Shown here: one piece after another, positions 1-8,737 of the stretch
How positions within the stretch are numbered: the stretch's first letter is position 1
Layout of the letters: each line of letters starts with the position of its first letter
Assembly: GCA_032718475.1 (NCBI GenBank)
Contig: JAUCBJ010005501.1
Location: 1 to 45,562, forward strand
DNA length: 45,562 nt
Direction of reading: 5' to 3'
Source of the DNA: Nemertoderma westbladi
Lineage: Eukaryota > Xenacoelomorpha > Nemertodermatida > Nemertodermatidae
The notes under the pieces: generated by a model
What the model was told of the DNA's origin: nothing
The model's input: only the letters and a program-made list of their open reading frames with translations
The model's database searches: none
Made by a program: the position numbers and the translations under genes

Positions 1-344
1 TCGCTCTCGTTAAAGTTGTACGTAGTTTAATTTCGTTTTATATTAATATTAAATTGTACTGTACATAGTTACATCTTTATCGTTGAGTCGTACAATTCTC
101 ACGTTCTCGGTAAAGTTGCACATGTACATAGTGTAATTACGTTTTATATTGGTTTTAGGTTAGCATAGTGTAATATTGTATTTGTAACCAAGTAACATAA
201 AGGACCCCCTTGGAAATAAGCTGCAAAGCTTTAGGGGTAAACCTATATGCTACAGTATGTTGGACAATACCTATATGCATTATTTGGTGCATCTGTTATT
301 GATTTTTACATGTATAAATAAATCTATCCATTTGTCTTATTCAT
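1..344. other. AT-rich sequence, no feature seen
   Basis: I see no coding frame, RNA or element end here. A phrase around the words cgttctcggtaaagttg and cgtacaattctc partly recurs within the first 130 bases, which suggests an old short duplication. The stretch resembles the other AT-rich intergenic parts of the window. Confidence 0.5.
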
Positions 345-510
345 TTGTTTTATATGGGACGCCAATTTAGATGTAAAAGGTTTACAATGTGCCAACTATA
401 AATATGTGAACAATTTGCCAATTTCGTGAACAAAAGACTACATAACGCCAGTATGTATGTAAAATAGTTATATTTCGCCAAAAGTGACGATAGCCAATAT
501 GATCTTATTG
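345..510. repeat. Degenerate 30-bp-period GCCA repeat, copy 1
   Basis: The word GCCA recurs at 361, 391, 417, 447 and 477, that is, at spacings of 30, 26, 30 and 30 bases. Between the GCCA words the filler is similar, with ATGTAAAA and TTTACAATGT as recurring parts. The same sequence reappears near 1800, and weaker versions occur near 1400, 2100 and 3870. It is therefore a dispersed family with an internal short tandem structure. I do not recognise the family, and the translated frames through it look like chance. Confidence 0.6.
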
Positions 511-586
511 TGTGGTTCTGCTTAGGTTCTGGATACGACATGGTTCATTGTGTGTCTTTGAGGAATGATTCTGTTTTGCGTTTTAA

Positions 587-862
587 AGTAAAGTAAAGTA
601 AAAAAAGTAAATTTTCTTCGGCCGCTTGGCCAGGGATTACGCACAAAGTCTGATTTCCAGTGCGGTCCCCCCAGAACTTAACTCCCCAGAGGAAACTCTA
701 GTACTCATTTAGCTACCACTTAAGGATGCAAGGCAGAGATGAGCCCTGGCTGGTCCCTTTAAAGCATTCGTGCCGGAACAAAAACTGCCCTGGCCCATGT
801 AAGGATCGAAACCACAACCTACAGGAGATGTGAATTCAATGCAACCACCACACCAAGGTAGA
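587..862 (-). mobile_element. tRNA-derived SINE, minus strand
   Basis: On the minus strand a tRNA-like head lies at about 862-791. It has an A-box-like GGTGTGGTGGTTGC and a B-box-like GGTTTCGATCC, spaced as in a Pol III internal promoter. A non-tRNA body follows. The 3' end, near 587-616, is a short tail of TTTAC repeats, typical of SINE ends. I see no convincing target duplication. The match to a tRNA is too degenerate for a functional gene, and I cannot name the family. Confidence 0.6.
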
Positions 863-1058
863 ACCTAATGTGGTTGAGTATTTTAGTCAGCACAGACTCG
901 TCTTCATTACAACTATCATTGCACTCGTTTAATAAGTCTGCGTTCACCAAAATAAATGGGCTGGTCCAGACCGACCCCAATAAGCTAAACTTGGTGAATG
1001 CAATCACTGATCAGCCGACGGCAGCCATCTGATCGGTAGGTTTCTCCTCACGATTGAA

Positions 1059-1215
1059 GGCATTCTCAAGAGGCAGGCCAAGAGATGACATTAAGAGTGG
1101 AGCCCCAAAGGGGATGGGACGGCTGATGAAACGAACATATGTGTGAACAATAAACATCCACTGGGAAGCAGCACCGAAAACTTGCACCAATCACGTTTCA
1201 GTACTGGTATTGGTA
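1059..1215. repeat. Dispersed repeat, copy A
   Basis: This stretch shares a long, mostly collinear match with 4018-4172. Shared blocks include GGCATTCTCAAGAG, CCAAGAGATGACA and CCACTGGGAAGCAGCACC, ending near CCAATCACG. The sequences outside the two copies differ. It is an unrecognised mobile-element fragment. No terminal repeats or coding domain are visible. Confidence 0.6.
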
Positions 1216-1394
1216 TGACGGACTGTTCAATGTCTAGGTACGCCCTACAAGTAATAATGACAAGGTTTTAATGTTGTTCATGTTAAGGTTAGGATAAAGA
1301 TTCGTATTATGCGATCAGACAACTTTAATGATGGGGGTTTTTTCAATTTTAATGACCGGTTTTTTTAATTTAAATGATAGGGGTTTATTTATGA

Positions 1395-1510
1395 CATATA
1401 AATATGAAATATGATGCTAAATATGTTAACAATTTGCCAATGAGGTTATTAAGTCTACATATCGCCAGGTTATATGTAAAATGGTTTCAATACGCCCAGA
1501 GTAAGGGTAT
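1395..1510. repeat. Degenerate GCCA-period repeat, copy 2
   Basis: It shares GCTAAATATG, CAATTTGCCAATG, CTACATATCGCCAG and TACGCCCAGAGTAA with copy 4 near 2100-2245, and more weakly with copies 1 and 3. The GCCA/GCCC words again fall about 30 bases apart. The 71-codon frame running through it from 1404 has no recognisable domain and follows the repeat, so I do not call it a gene. Confidence 0.5.
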
Positions 1511-1794
1511 GGTTCAGTTTTGCGTTATCGTTATTATGGTTTCATGTAAGGGTTCTGTTTCAAGATATGATTATGATTCGGGTACGGCTTTAGATCTCTT
1601 AAGGTCACAGTGCAGGTAATGATACCGGTATGGTTTTGTTATGATCCATATTATGGTTCAGATTAAGGTTTGGCTATTGGTTCAGTGGCTTTCCAAACAA
1701 ATTACTGTACGCTGGACATTCCTAAATATTACCCGCAGAATTCTGCTCAGTTAATTTTGTGGTTTCTGACATATAAAAAATAACATGTCTTATC

Positions 1795-1960
1795 AATTTG
1801 TTTTATATGGGAATTTGAATTGAAACGCCAATTTAGATGTAAAATGTTTACAATGTGCCAACTATAAATATGCAAATTTCGTGAATAAAAGACTACATAA
1901 CGCCAGTATCTACGTAAAATGGTTTTAATTCGACAAAAATTGTCGATAGCCAATATGATC
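1795..1960. repeat. Degenerate GCCA-period repeat, copy 3
   Basis: This is a close match to copy 1. Both carry TTTGTTTTATATGGGA, CGCCAATTTAGATGTAAAA, TGTGCCAACTATAAATATG, the phrase GACTACATAACGCCAGTAT and GATAGCCAATATGATCT. Small indels separate them: this copy lacks part of the middle GCCA unit. A palindromic TATATAAT stretch follows at about 1975-2020. Confidence 0.6.
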
Positions 1961-2094
1961 TCTTCAGCTCTTCATATATTGTATAATTATATATAATGTA
2001 TATTATATTATTATATAATAGGAGCTCTTCATAGCATTTCTACTAAGTATATTCTGGCACACGAACATCAAAAAACTTGTCTCAATTTGTAATA

Positions 2095-2245
2095 TTTACG
2101 AACATGTAATGAAACACCAATTTTGTTATAAAATATTCGGCATGCGCCAGATGCTAAATATGTAAACAATTTGCCAATGTGGTTATTAAAAGTCTACATA
2201 TCGCCAGGGTATATGTAAAATGGCTTCAGTACGCCCAGAGTAATG
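2095..2245. repeat. Degenerate GCCA-period repeat, copy 4
   Basis: It is related to copy 2 through CAATTTGCCAATG, the CTACATATCGCCAGG block and TACGCCCAGAGTAATGG. The TIR element at 2311-3669 is inserted just downstream. The sequence resumed after that element (GGTTATGATGATTCGGG) matches what follows copy 2 near 1567-1582. The repeat family was therefore the insertion target. Confidence 0.5.
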
Positions 2246-2816
2246 GTATGGTTAAGTTTTGCGATTTTTGGTGTTATGGTTTCATGTTATAGTTCTGTTT
2301 CAAGATTTTATCGTCCCTTTCATTTTCAAACAACCTAAATGACAAAAATGTATTTTCCTGTAAAACGGCATTTTCGATTCTAATTTTGTTTGAAAGTAAT
2401 ATTCCCGGATTTTGGTCTTATTTACTTTTGAATCCATTAAATTTAACGATTTTAAACGAAAAAAGTTATGGTATTGGAATTATGTAACATATTAGGTAGG
2501 AAACAATGTATAGGGATATAGGTTGTTTCAAAAAAAATATTTCATTTTTCACAATGATCACTCAAAAATTATTAAAACCCTTAAGACGAATTCGATTATT
2601 AAGTTTTAAAAATATAAAACAAATCTCCCTCTATCATAATAAACAACAATTCTAGCTCCTGATTCGTTGTTTCCAATTTTAAATCAACGTTTCGTAAATT
2701 TCTTTATCATGCGGTCTATGCAAAACTGGCATATAGGTGGTTTTGAAAAGTTAAATATCTCAGTTATACGTGGGAGGGGGCATGGCCTTCTAAGTGTGTT
2801 AATCGGATTCAGAATA

Positions 2817-3237
2817 CATTTTGATTATTGATAGTAACAATGTGTTGGCAAGCTGTATTTTTCGAGGTGTTTGTTATTTTACTTTTATAAGAAGGGATCT
2901 AGGGGTCTTAACCTCGAATGATAAGTTTATTTTACCGAAAATAACTTATCTTTTATTGGCGCAATTGTAGGACTAATCCCATCACATGCGTACTTTTTAA
3001 CCGGGTAGTGTACAAATTTAGGAATCGCGTAATTTTTCTTGAAATTAATATCTCATATCTCTCCAAACCATGTGATGGGATTAGTCCTACAATTGCGCCA
3101 ATAAAAGATAAGTTATTTTCGGTAAAATAAACTTATCATTCGAGGTTAAGACCCTAGATCCCTTCTTATAAAAGTAAAATAACAAACACCTCGAAAAATA
3201 CAGCTTGCCAACACATTGTTACTATCAATAATCAAAA
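2817..3237. repeat. Long inverted repeat (foldback), about 170-bp arms
   Basis: The left arm (2817-2988) is the near-perfect reverse complement of the right arm (3069-3237). Only a single-base indel in a C run is evident. The roughly 80-bp spacer lies between CATG words. Most of the arm sequence is also the 3' part of the SINE at 3289-3585, so three copies of that segment lie in 800 bases. Beyond the SINE's end the arms continue into a shared tail (ACAAACACCTCG, CTTGCCAACACATTG). A transcript through here would form a long hairpin. Confidence 0.85.
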
Positions 3238-3288
3238 ATCAGGGGCTAAAAAATGGCAGCTGTCTTTGAAATTAATACTCCATATCTC

Positions 3289-3585
3289 AAGAACATGTGG
3301 CCTAGTGGTTGTAGTCTCGGCTTCCGCCTCGAGGTCCCAGGTTCGAATCCGACACCACGCTGATGAGACCCAGTAAGGTCGAAACGCGTACGTGGTTTGG
3401 AGAGATATGAGATATTAATTTCAAGAAAAATTACGCGATTCCTAAATTTGTACACTACCCGGTTAAAAAGTACGCATGTGATGGGATTAGTCCTACAATT
3501 GCGCCAATAAAAGATAAGTTATTTTCGGTAAAATAAACTTATCATTCGAGGTTAAGACCCCTAGATCCCTTCTTATAAAAGTAAA
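3289..3585 (+). mobile_element. tRNA-headed SINE containing a ribozyme-like core
   Basis: The head at about 3289-3358 resembles a tRNA. It has an A-box-like TGGCCTAGTGG and a perfect B box, GGTTCGAATCC, spaced as in a Pol III promoter. The next segment (3354-3396) fits the hammerhead ribozyme consensus and is listed separately. The body runs through GGTTTGGAGAGATATGAG and ACCCGGTTAAAAAGTACG to a short tail ending TAAAAGTAAA, right at the target duplication. Partial copies of the body form the adjacent foldback. Family unknown to me. Confidence 0.7.
3354..3396 (+). ncRNA. Hammerhead ribozyme-like core (type I, minimal stem III)
   Basis: The order of elements matches the hammerhead consensus. 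The conserved CTGATGA is at 3360-3366. Stem II is GACC/GGTC (3367-3370 with 3377-3380) closed by the loop CAGTAA. GAAA follows at 3381-3384, and then the palindromic ACGCGT, which serves as a very short stem III. Stem I is a perfect 6-bp pairing of ACCACG (3354-3359) with CGTGGT (3391-3396). Cleavage would fall after the GTA at 3388-3390, an allowed NUH triplet. Minimal hammerheads with such short stem III are known from animal retroelements and often act as dimers. Activity here is inferred from pattern only. Confidence 0.7.
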
Positions 3586-3867
3586 AGAATACATTTTAAC
3601 ATAGAGAAACGCAGAAATCACCATTTCGGCAAAAATGGCATATAGGTGGTTTCAAAATGAAAGGGACGATATGGTTATGATGATTCGGGTAAGTCTTTAG
3701 ATCTCTTAAGGTCACAGTGCAGGTGATACCGGTATGGTTTTGCCTATGATTTTGAAGGTCCATGTATGTTATGGTTCAGTTGATGTAAATAATGTGGCCT
3801 TCGAAACAAATTACAGTACACTGGACTGGACATTCCTAAATATTACCCGCAGAATCATTCTGCTTAT

Positions 3868-3985
3868 TATTAATTTGTTTTATATGGGAATTTGAATTGA
3901 AACGCCACTTTAGTTGTAAAATGTTTACAGTGTGCCAACAATAAATAGGTCAACAATTTGCCAATTTCGTGAATAAACTCGTCTC
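3868..3985. repeat. Degenerate GCCA-period repeat, copy 5
   Basis: It matches copy 3 closely at its start (TTTGTTTTATATGGGAATTTG, then AACGCCA, then GTAAAATGTTTACA and TGTGCCAAC) and ends at TTGCCAATTTCGTGAATAAA. It then joins the dispersed repeat copy B directly. Further GCCA words at 4572, 4611, 4650 and 4700 may be a sixth, very worn copy. Confidence 0.5.
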
Positions 3986-4017
3986 CATCACTAGACTGGT
4001 TGCGCTCGTACTGTTTC

Positions 4018-4172
4018 GCATCACAAATGAAGGCATTCTCAAGAGGGAGCCCAAGAGATGACAATAAGAGTGAAGCCTCAAAGGGGAAAGGAACGGCCTA
4101 CGAAACTAATATAGTTGTGGGCAGTAACTATCCACTGGGAAGCAGCACCACAAACTTGCGCCAATCACGCTT
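4018..4172. repeat. Dispersed repeat, copy B
   Basis: This is the partner of 1059-1215 in the same orientation. The copies differ by many single-base changes, so the duplication is old. It shares GAAGGCATTCTCAAGAGG, AAGAGATGACA and CCACTGGGAAGCAGCACC. The short frames crossing it in both strands carry no recognisable domain. Confidence 0.6.
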
Positions 4173-5129
4173 CTGTATTTAATTTTTGTATATTGGCTGT
4201 TTGGTATAACTGGTACATGCGATGCAGCCTGCAGGATAAAAAGTCTAAATTAGATCCTAAAAAACCTGACTTTGGTGAACCTAGCAAACTTCTTAGGCTT
4301 CTTATGCGAACATAAATCGTAAATTGCTGATAATTTACTGTAGGTCCCGTGTTTTTACTTAGGCCTATATACCACAATAAATGCCATTAATAGTCACCCC
4401 ATGAGTTTATAGCTTTAATTAATATTATGCTCATTTTAATTGTTTATATTAAAAATGGTTTATTTTTTATTGCTAGCCAGGGTGCCGTCAAAAAGAATTA
4501 TAAATCGTTCCCCAGGAACATATGCTTTTTTCGTTGCATGAAATACAAGAGATGATAGGATGATGACAAACGCCACTTATGATGAATTTTTTGGTCTTAA
4601 GTAGCATTATCGCCATTGTGGCGTTAAGATGACGTGCCTACAAAACGCCATTATATCCCGCAGAACGCCCTCATCTTATATAAACAGGTCGCAAAAGCGC
4701 CAATATACATATTTCGACATGGCGTATTTGTTAAGCGCAACATCTATATATATATATTATGCCTGTTATATATAATTCCTGGAAATAGGTGGCAAAGTCG
4801 AAACGAACCTCAGGTGCGAATGGTGATAAATTTGAATCTGATGCACTTATGAATCAAGAGTTGATCATATTGATCCATTACCTCATACCGAAATTATTCC
4901 CACAAAAACTTCCACATCAGTCTTGTTTCCCACCGCATTATATGTTCTGTAGATGTTCTAGTAACTGTTTAAATTGCCAAGATTGGAATTGGTGTAATAA
5001 TCTCTTACTTAATGAGAGAATGTCAGAGTTGTGAAGTGCAACTACAGGTGTTTTGATTAATCATGCAGACCGAACAATGGAACCGAAAACTAGCGCTACT
5101 CCAAATGTGACGGTTGGCTAAAGGGGGTA
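4173..5129. other. No gene seen; AT-rich
   Basis: No recognisable domain, RNA or element boundary was found. Several GCCA words between 4570 and 4710 hint at a worn copy of the 30-bp-period repeat. An 81-codon plus-strand frame from 4789 contains several Cys codons but no spaced metal-binding pattern I recognise, and I treat it as chance. Confidence 0.5.
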
Positions 5130-5215
5130 ACAGACGTTTCGGTCTAACACGTTTTGGCCTAGGACGTTTCGGCCCAATGAATGAATTACAAGATTTGCTT
5201 GTCGGACGTTTTGGC
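5130..5215 (+). repeat. Four-unit GTTTYGGCC minisatellite
   Basis: Four related units occur. Three are adjacent and about 15 bp each: GACGTTTCGGTCTAA, CACGTTTTGGCCTAG and GACGTTTCGGCCCAA. After a 30-base interruption a fourth follows, GGACGTTTTGGCCCAA. They share ACGTTTYGGYCYAR. No coding or structural role is evident. Confidence 0.7.
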
Positions 5216-6391
5216 CCAAAGATGCACTTTACTCCCTTAAATAATAATATTAAATAATAATAATAAGTTATTCAATATATTTGTTTTTGTTTTGTAGTTG
5301 TTACGTTCGTTACAAGAGGAGTTGTCAGTAGGAACTGCTCCGACACCTGTTTGAAAGTCGTCAAGATCGAAGTTCTACATTACATTTATAAATAATAACT
5401 AATGTAATATTATTATTATTATTTATTAATATAAATTTACACCGAACTGTAACTTAGAACAAAGATAACATATTATGCTGATAAATTAACTTTAGTATTA
5501 TGATGATGGGGTTTCCCCCATGACCCAACCGATCAACTGATGTTGCAATTACTACGCGTCGCCGCGTTAGGGAATACTGATGGCTGAAAGCCGGGTAAAA
5601 TAAGAGTTTGTTGTTAATTATCGTTGTTAATAATTATGAAGGAGTATGTATTGACACTCGCTTAAATGTTAGGTGATTATTGAAATTAATTTAGTATAAG
5701 TTAACAATAATGTATTCCATGAAATGAGATTCTCAGTGATTCATGCATTCGTCTTTCGAGCTTACCGTTTTAGTTGCATCATTCAACTTAGCCTGTGTTT
5801 TGTATTGGTTACAATCTTCCAGAAACTTAGGTGTGGGTGGGTAGTGGGTGGGTGGTCTCGGTGTGTGGGGTAGGGTAGCGGGTTTGTGTATGTTGATTTT
5901 ATGTTCATTTTCGTCGGAGATCGGGAGTGGGAGAGGTGATGAGTTGGGGCAGTTCCGCGGCAATAATAATACTGCCCCTCAATAAAGAGACCCCCTTTAC
6001 TGCTATCAGGGACGCGTTGTTCGACAGAGCCCCGTCAGCAAAAACAGTCAGTACCGCTAGTCGGTGGGGTTGACTTGTTGACGAGAGGCTATTTACAGGC
6101 GCATCGGTCAACCATTACTGACCAAGGCTCAGATAGTTTACCGTTAAATTAATTACAGCCCAATCAGTATATAATATTAGTTACGGATGATGGTGAAAAC
6201 TGTGCGACATCCTACATAAATGATATAGCCAACAGAATTGGTAGGAACGTGATATCAATATGTTTAAAAACAGGGAAAAACACAACAACGTAGGCTTAAC
6301 ACGTATAATTGGCCATCCAAACAATACACATCCCAATAATCGCTTGGTGTCCTTCATTAGTCGGCATATACCAGCCTCACAATTCCAATCT
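5216..6391. other. No gene seen; microsatellites and unassigned sequence
   Basis: AAT-rich microsatellite stretches lie near 5238-5270 and 5385-5430. A GT/GGT-rich stretch with GGGTGGGTAGTGGGTGGGTG lies at about 5830-5860. A minus-strand frame at 6111-5905 has an amino-acid mix that looks protein-like but no recognised motif and no supporting neighbour. I therefore do not call it a gene. Confidence 0.45.
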
Positions 6392-8328
6392 CCCCTTGGT
6401 GTTCCACATTGTTGCTCATTTCTCCCCATTGTTGCTCATTGCTCCGCATTGTTGCTCGTTGTTGCTCATCAGTGCTCATTATTGCTCGGTGTTCCACAGT
6501 GTTGCTCATTGCTCCCCATTGTTCCTCATTGTTGCTCATTTCTCCCCATTGTTTCTCGTTGTTGCTCATTATTGCTCGTTGTTGCTCGGTGTTCCACATT
6601 GTTGGTCATTGTTGCTCATTGCTACCCATTGTTCCTCATTGTTGCTCATTTCTCCCAATTGTTACTCGTTGTTGCTCATTATTGCTCGTTGTTGCTCGGT
6701 GTTCCACATTGTTAGTCATTGTTGCTCATTGCTCCCATTGTTACTCGGTGTTTCACATTGTTTCTCATTGCTCCCCATTGTTACTCGTTGTTGCTCATTT
6801 CTCCCCATCGTTACTCATTGTTGCTCATTTCTCCCCATTGTTTCTCGTTGTTGCTCATTATTGCTCGTTGTTGCTCGGTGTTCCACATTGTTAGTCATTG
6901 TTGCTCATTGCTCCCATTGTTACTCGGTGTTTCACATTGTTGGTCATTGTTGGTCATTGCTACCCATTGTTCCTCATTGTTGCTCATTTCTCCCCATTGT
7001 TACTCGTTGTTGCTCATTGCTCCCCATTGTTCCACATTGTTGGTCATTGTTGCTCATTGCTACCCATTGTTCCTCATTGTTGCTCATTTCTCCCCATTGT
7101 TACTCGTTGTTGCTCATTATTGCTCGTTGTTCCCCATTGTTGCTCGTTGTTCCTCATTGTTACTCGTTGTTGCTCATTGCTCCCCATTGTTACTCGTTGT
7201 TGCTCATTATTGCTCGTTGTTGCTCGGTGTTCCACATTGTTAGTCATTGTTGCTCATTGCTCCCATTGTTACTCGGTGTTTCACATTGTTTCTAATTTCT
7301 CCCCATTGTTACTGGTTGTTGCTCATTTCTCCCAATCGTTACTCGTTGTTGCTCATTTCTCCCCATTATTACTCGTTGTTGCTCATTGCTCCCCATTGTT
7401 CCTCATTGCTCCCCTTTGTTACTCGTTGTTGCTCATTATTGCTCGTTGTTGCTCGGTGTTCCCCATTGTTGCTCATTGCTCCGCATTGTTGCTCATCATT
7501 GCTCGTTGTTGCCCGTTGGTCATTGTTGCTCATTGCTCCACATTGTTCCTCATTGCTCCCCATTGTTACTCGTTGTTGCTCAATTCTCCCCATTTTACTC
7601 GTTGTTGCTCATTGCTCCCCATTGTTACTCGTTGTTGCTCATTGCTCCCCATTGTTACTCGTTGTAGCTCATTTCTCCCCATTGTTCCTCATTGTTGCTC
7701 ATTGCTCCCCATTGTTACTCGTTGTTGCTCATTATTGCTCGTTGTTGCTCGCTGTTCCCCATTGTTGCTCGTTTCTCCTCATTGTTGCTCATTGCTCCCC
7801 ATTGTTACTCGTTGTGGCTAATTATTGCTCGTTGTTCCCCATTGTTGCTCGTTGTTCCTCATTGTTGCTCATTGCTCCCCATTGTTACTCGTTGTTGCTC
7901 ATTATTGATCGTTCTTGCTCGGTGTTCCCCATTGTTGCTCGTTGTTCCCCATTGTTGCTCGTTGTTGCTCATTGCTCCCCATTGTTACTCGTTGTTGCTC
8001 ATTATTGCTCGTTCTTGCTCGGTGTTCCCCATTGTTGCTCGTTGTTCCCCATTGTTGCTCGTTGTTCCTCATTATTACTCGTTGTTGCTCATTGCTCCCC
8101 ATTGTTCCTCATTGTTGCTCATTGCTCCCCATTGTTACTCGTTGTTGCTCATTATTGCTCGTTCTTGCTCGGTGTTCCCCATTGTTGCTCGTTGTTCCCC
8201 ATTGTTGCTCGTTGTTCCTCATTGTTGATCATTGCTCCTCATTGTTACTCGTTGTTGCTCATTATTGCTCGTTCTTGCTCGGTGTTCCCCATTGTTGCTC
8301 GTTGTTGCTCATTGCTCCCCATTGTCGT
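6392..8328 (+). repeat. 10-bp-period minisatellite, about 1.9 kb
   Basis: Nearly the whole stretch is built of 10-mers of the type ATTGTTGCTC, ATTGCTCCCC, GTTGTTCCTC and ATTGTTACTC, about 190 of them. Higher-order units appear on the right: the 20-mer GTTCTTGCTCGGTGTTCCCC starts at 7911, 8011, 8161 and 8271, spaced by 100, 150 and 110, all multiples of the basic period. Because units lack stop codons, long frames stay open in all three plus-strand frames and in parts of the minus strand. These translate to a 10-residue repeat rich in Leu, Cys, His and Val. I regard them as consequences of the repeat, not genes. Confidence 0.9.
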
Positions 8329-8683
8329 TCTTGGACTTACTCTGGACTTACTGGTTCACTTTACTTAACTTTATATTCTTTATGATAAGGAGGGAGGTTT
8401 CCGTTTGTGTTAAACAATATCTGATTTGATTTATAATCATTTAATAATTCTATTAATTCTATTAATTCTAATAACTCATAACAATTTGCTTTAAAATGAC
8501 AGTGATTGGCACATTAATTAAATATTAGTTGTTTGCAACGATAATAATTAAACACAATGAATCCGCACTTTATGGAAAAATATACAAAACAAATGTTCAG
8601 ATCAGATGCGTTATAAACAAATTACAAGTTGTAGATATTGTGCAGGTTAAAAATTCAGAGAGCCGTCCTTCAAACAGTGAATA
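8329..8683. other. Left flank of the Helitron array; no gene seen
   Basis: This is AT-rich sequence with a small TTCTATTAA-type triple repeat near 8447-8472. It ends ...GTGAATA, so the first Helitron copy is preceded by A, the expected left half of an AT target. Confidence 0.5.
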
Positions 8684-8705
8684 TCTAATATATATAAATC
8701 TCGAT

Positions 8706-8737
<32 letters not shown>

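Larger units (their letters stand above)
2823..3585 (+). mobile_element. Composite SINE insertion with 12-bp target duplications
   Basis: The 12-mer AGAATACATTTT occurs immediately before (2811-2822) and after (3586-3597) this block, as expected for a single target-primed insertion. The block contains the foldback on its left and a complete tRNA-headed SINE on its right. The whole composite therefore seems to have integrated together into the TIR element, or an original SINE later expanded by template switching. No coding capacity is visible. Confidence 0.65.
2311..3669. mobile_element. Non-autonomous TIR DNA transposon (MITE-like), with a nested insertion
   Basis: Terminal inverted repeats of about 36 bases lie at 2311-2346 and 3634-3669. 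They share TCGTCCCTTTCATTTT exactly, and the inner 20 bases have only a few mismatches. Both ends are flanked by TA (2309-2310 and 3670-3671), the target duplication used by Tc1/mariner-type and some other DNA transposons. Without the nested insertion at 2823-3585 the element is about 600 bp, too short for a transposase, and none is seen. A subterminal motif GGCATATAGGTGGTTT occurs twice, near 2730 and 3636. The superfamily is not certain. Confidence 0.65.

Noticed and set aside
1121-1140. Second hammerhead core (CTGATGAAACG)
   Set aside because: CTGATGA is followed directly by AACGAAC with no stem II, so the fold cannot form.
5905-6111. Possible exon on the minus strand (68 residues)
   Set aside because: Protein-like composition only. 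No motif, splice context or neighbour supports it.
6392-8368. Long Leu/Cys/His-rich repeat proteins in three plus-strand frames
   Set aside because: All frames are open because the 10-bp unit lacks stops. The peptide is a direct read-out of the satellite and no start context or domain supports it.
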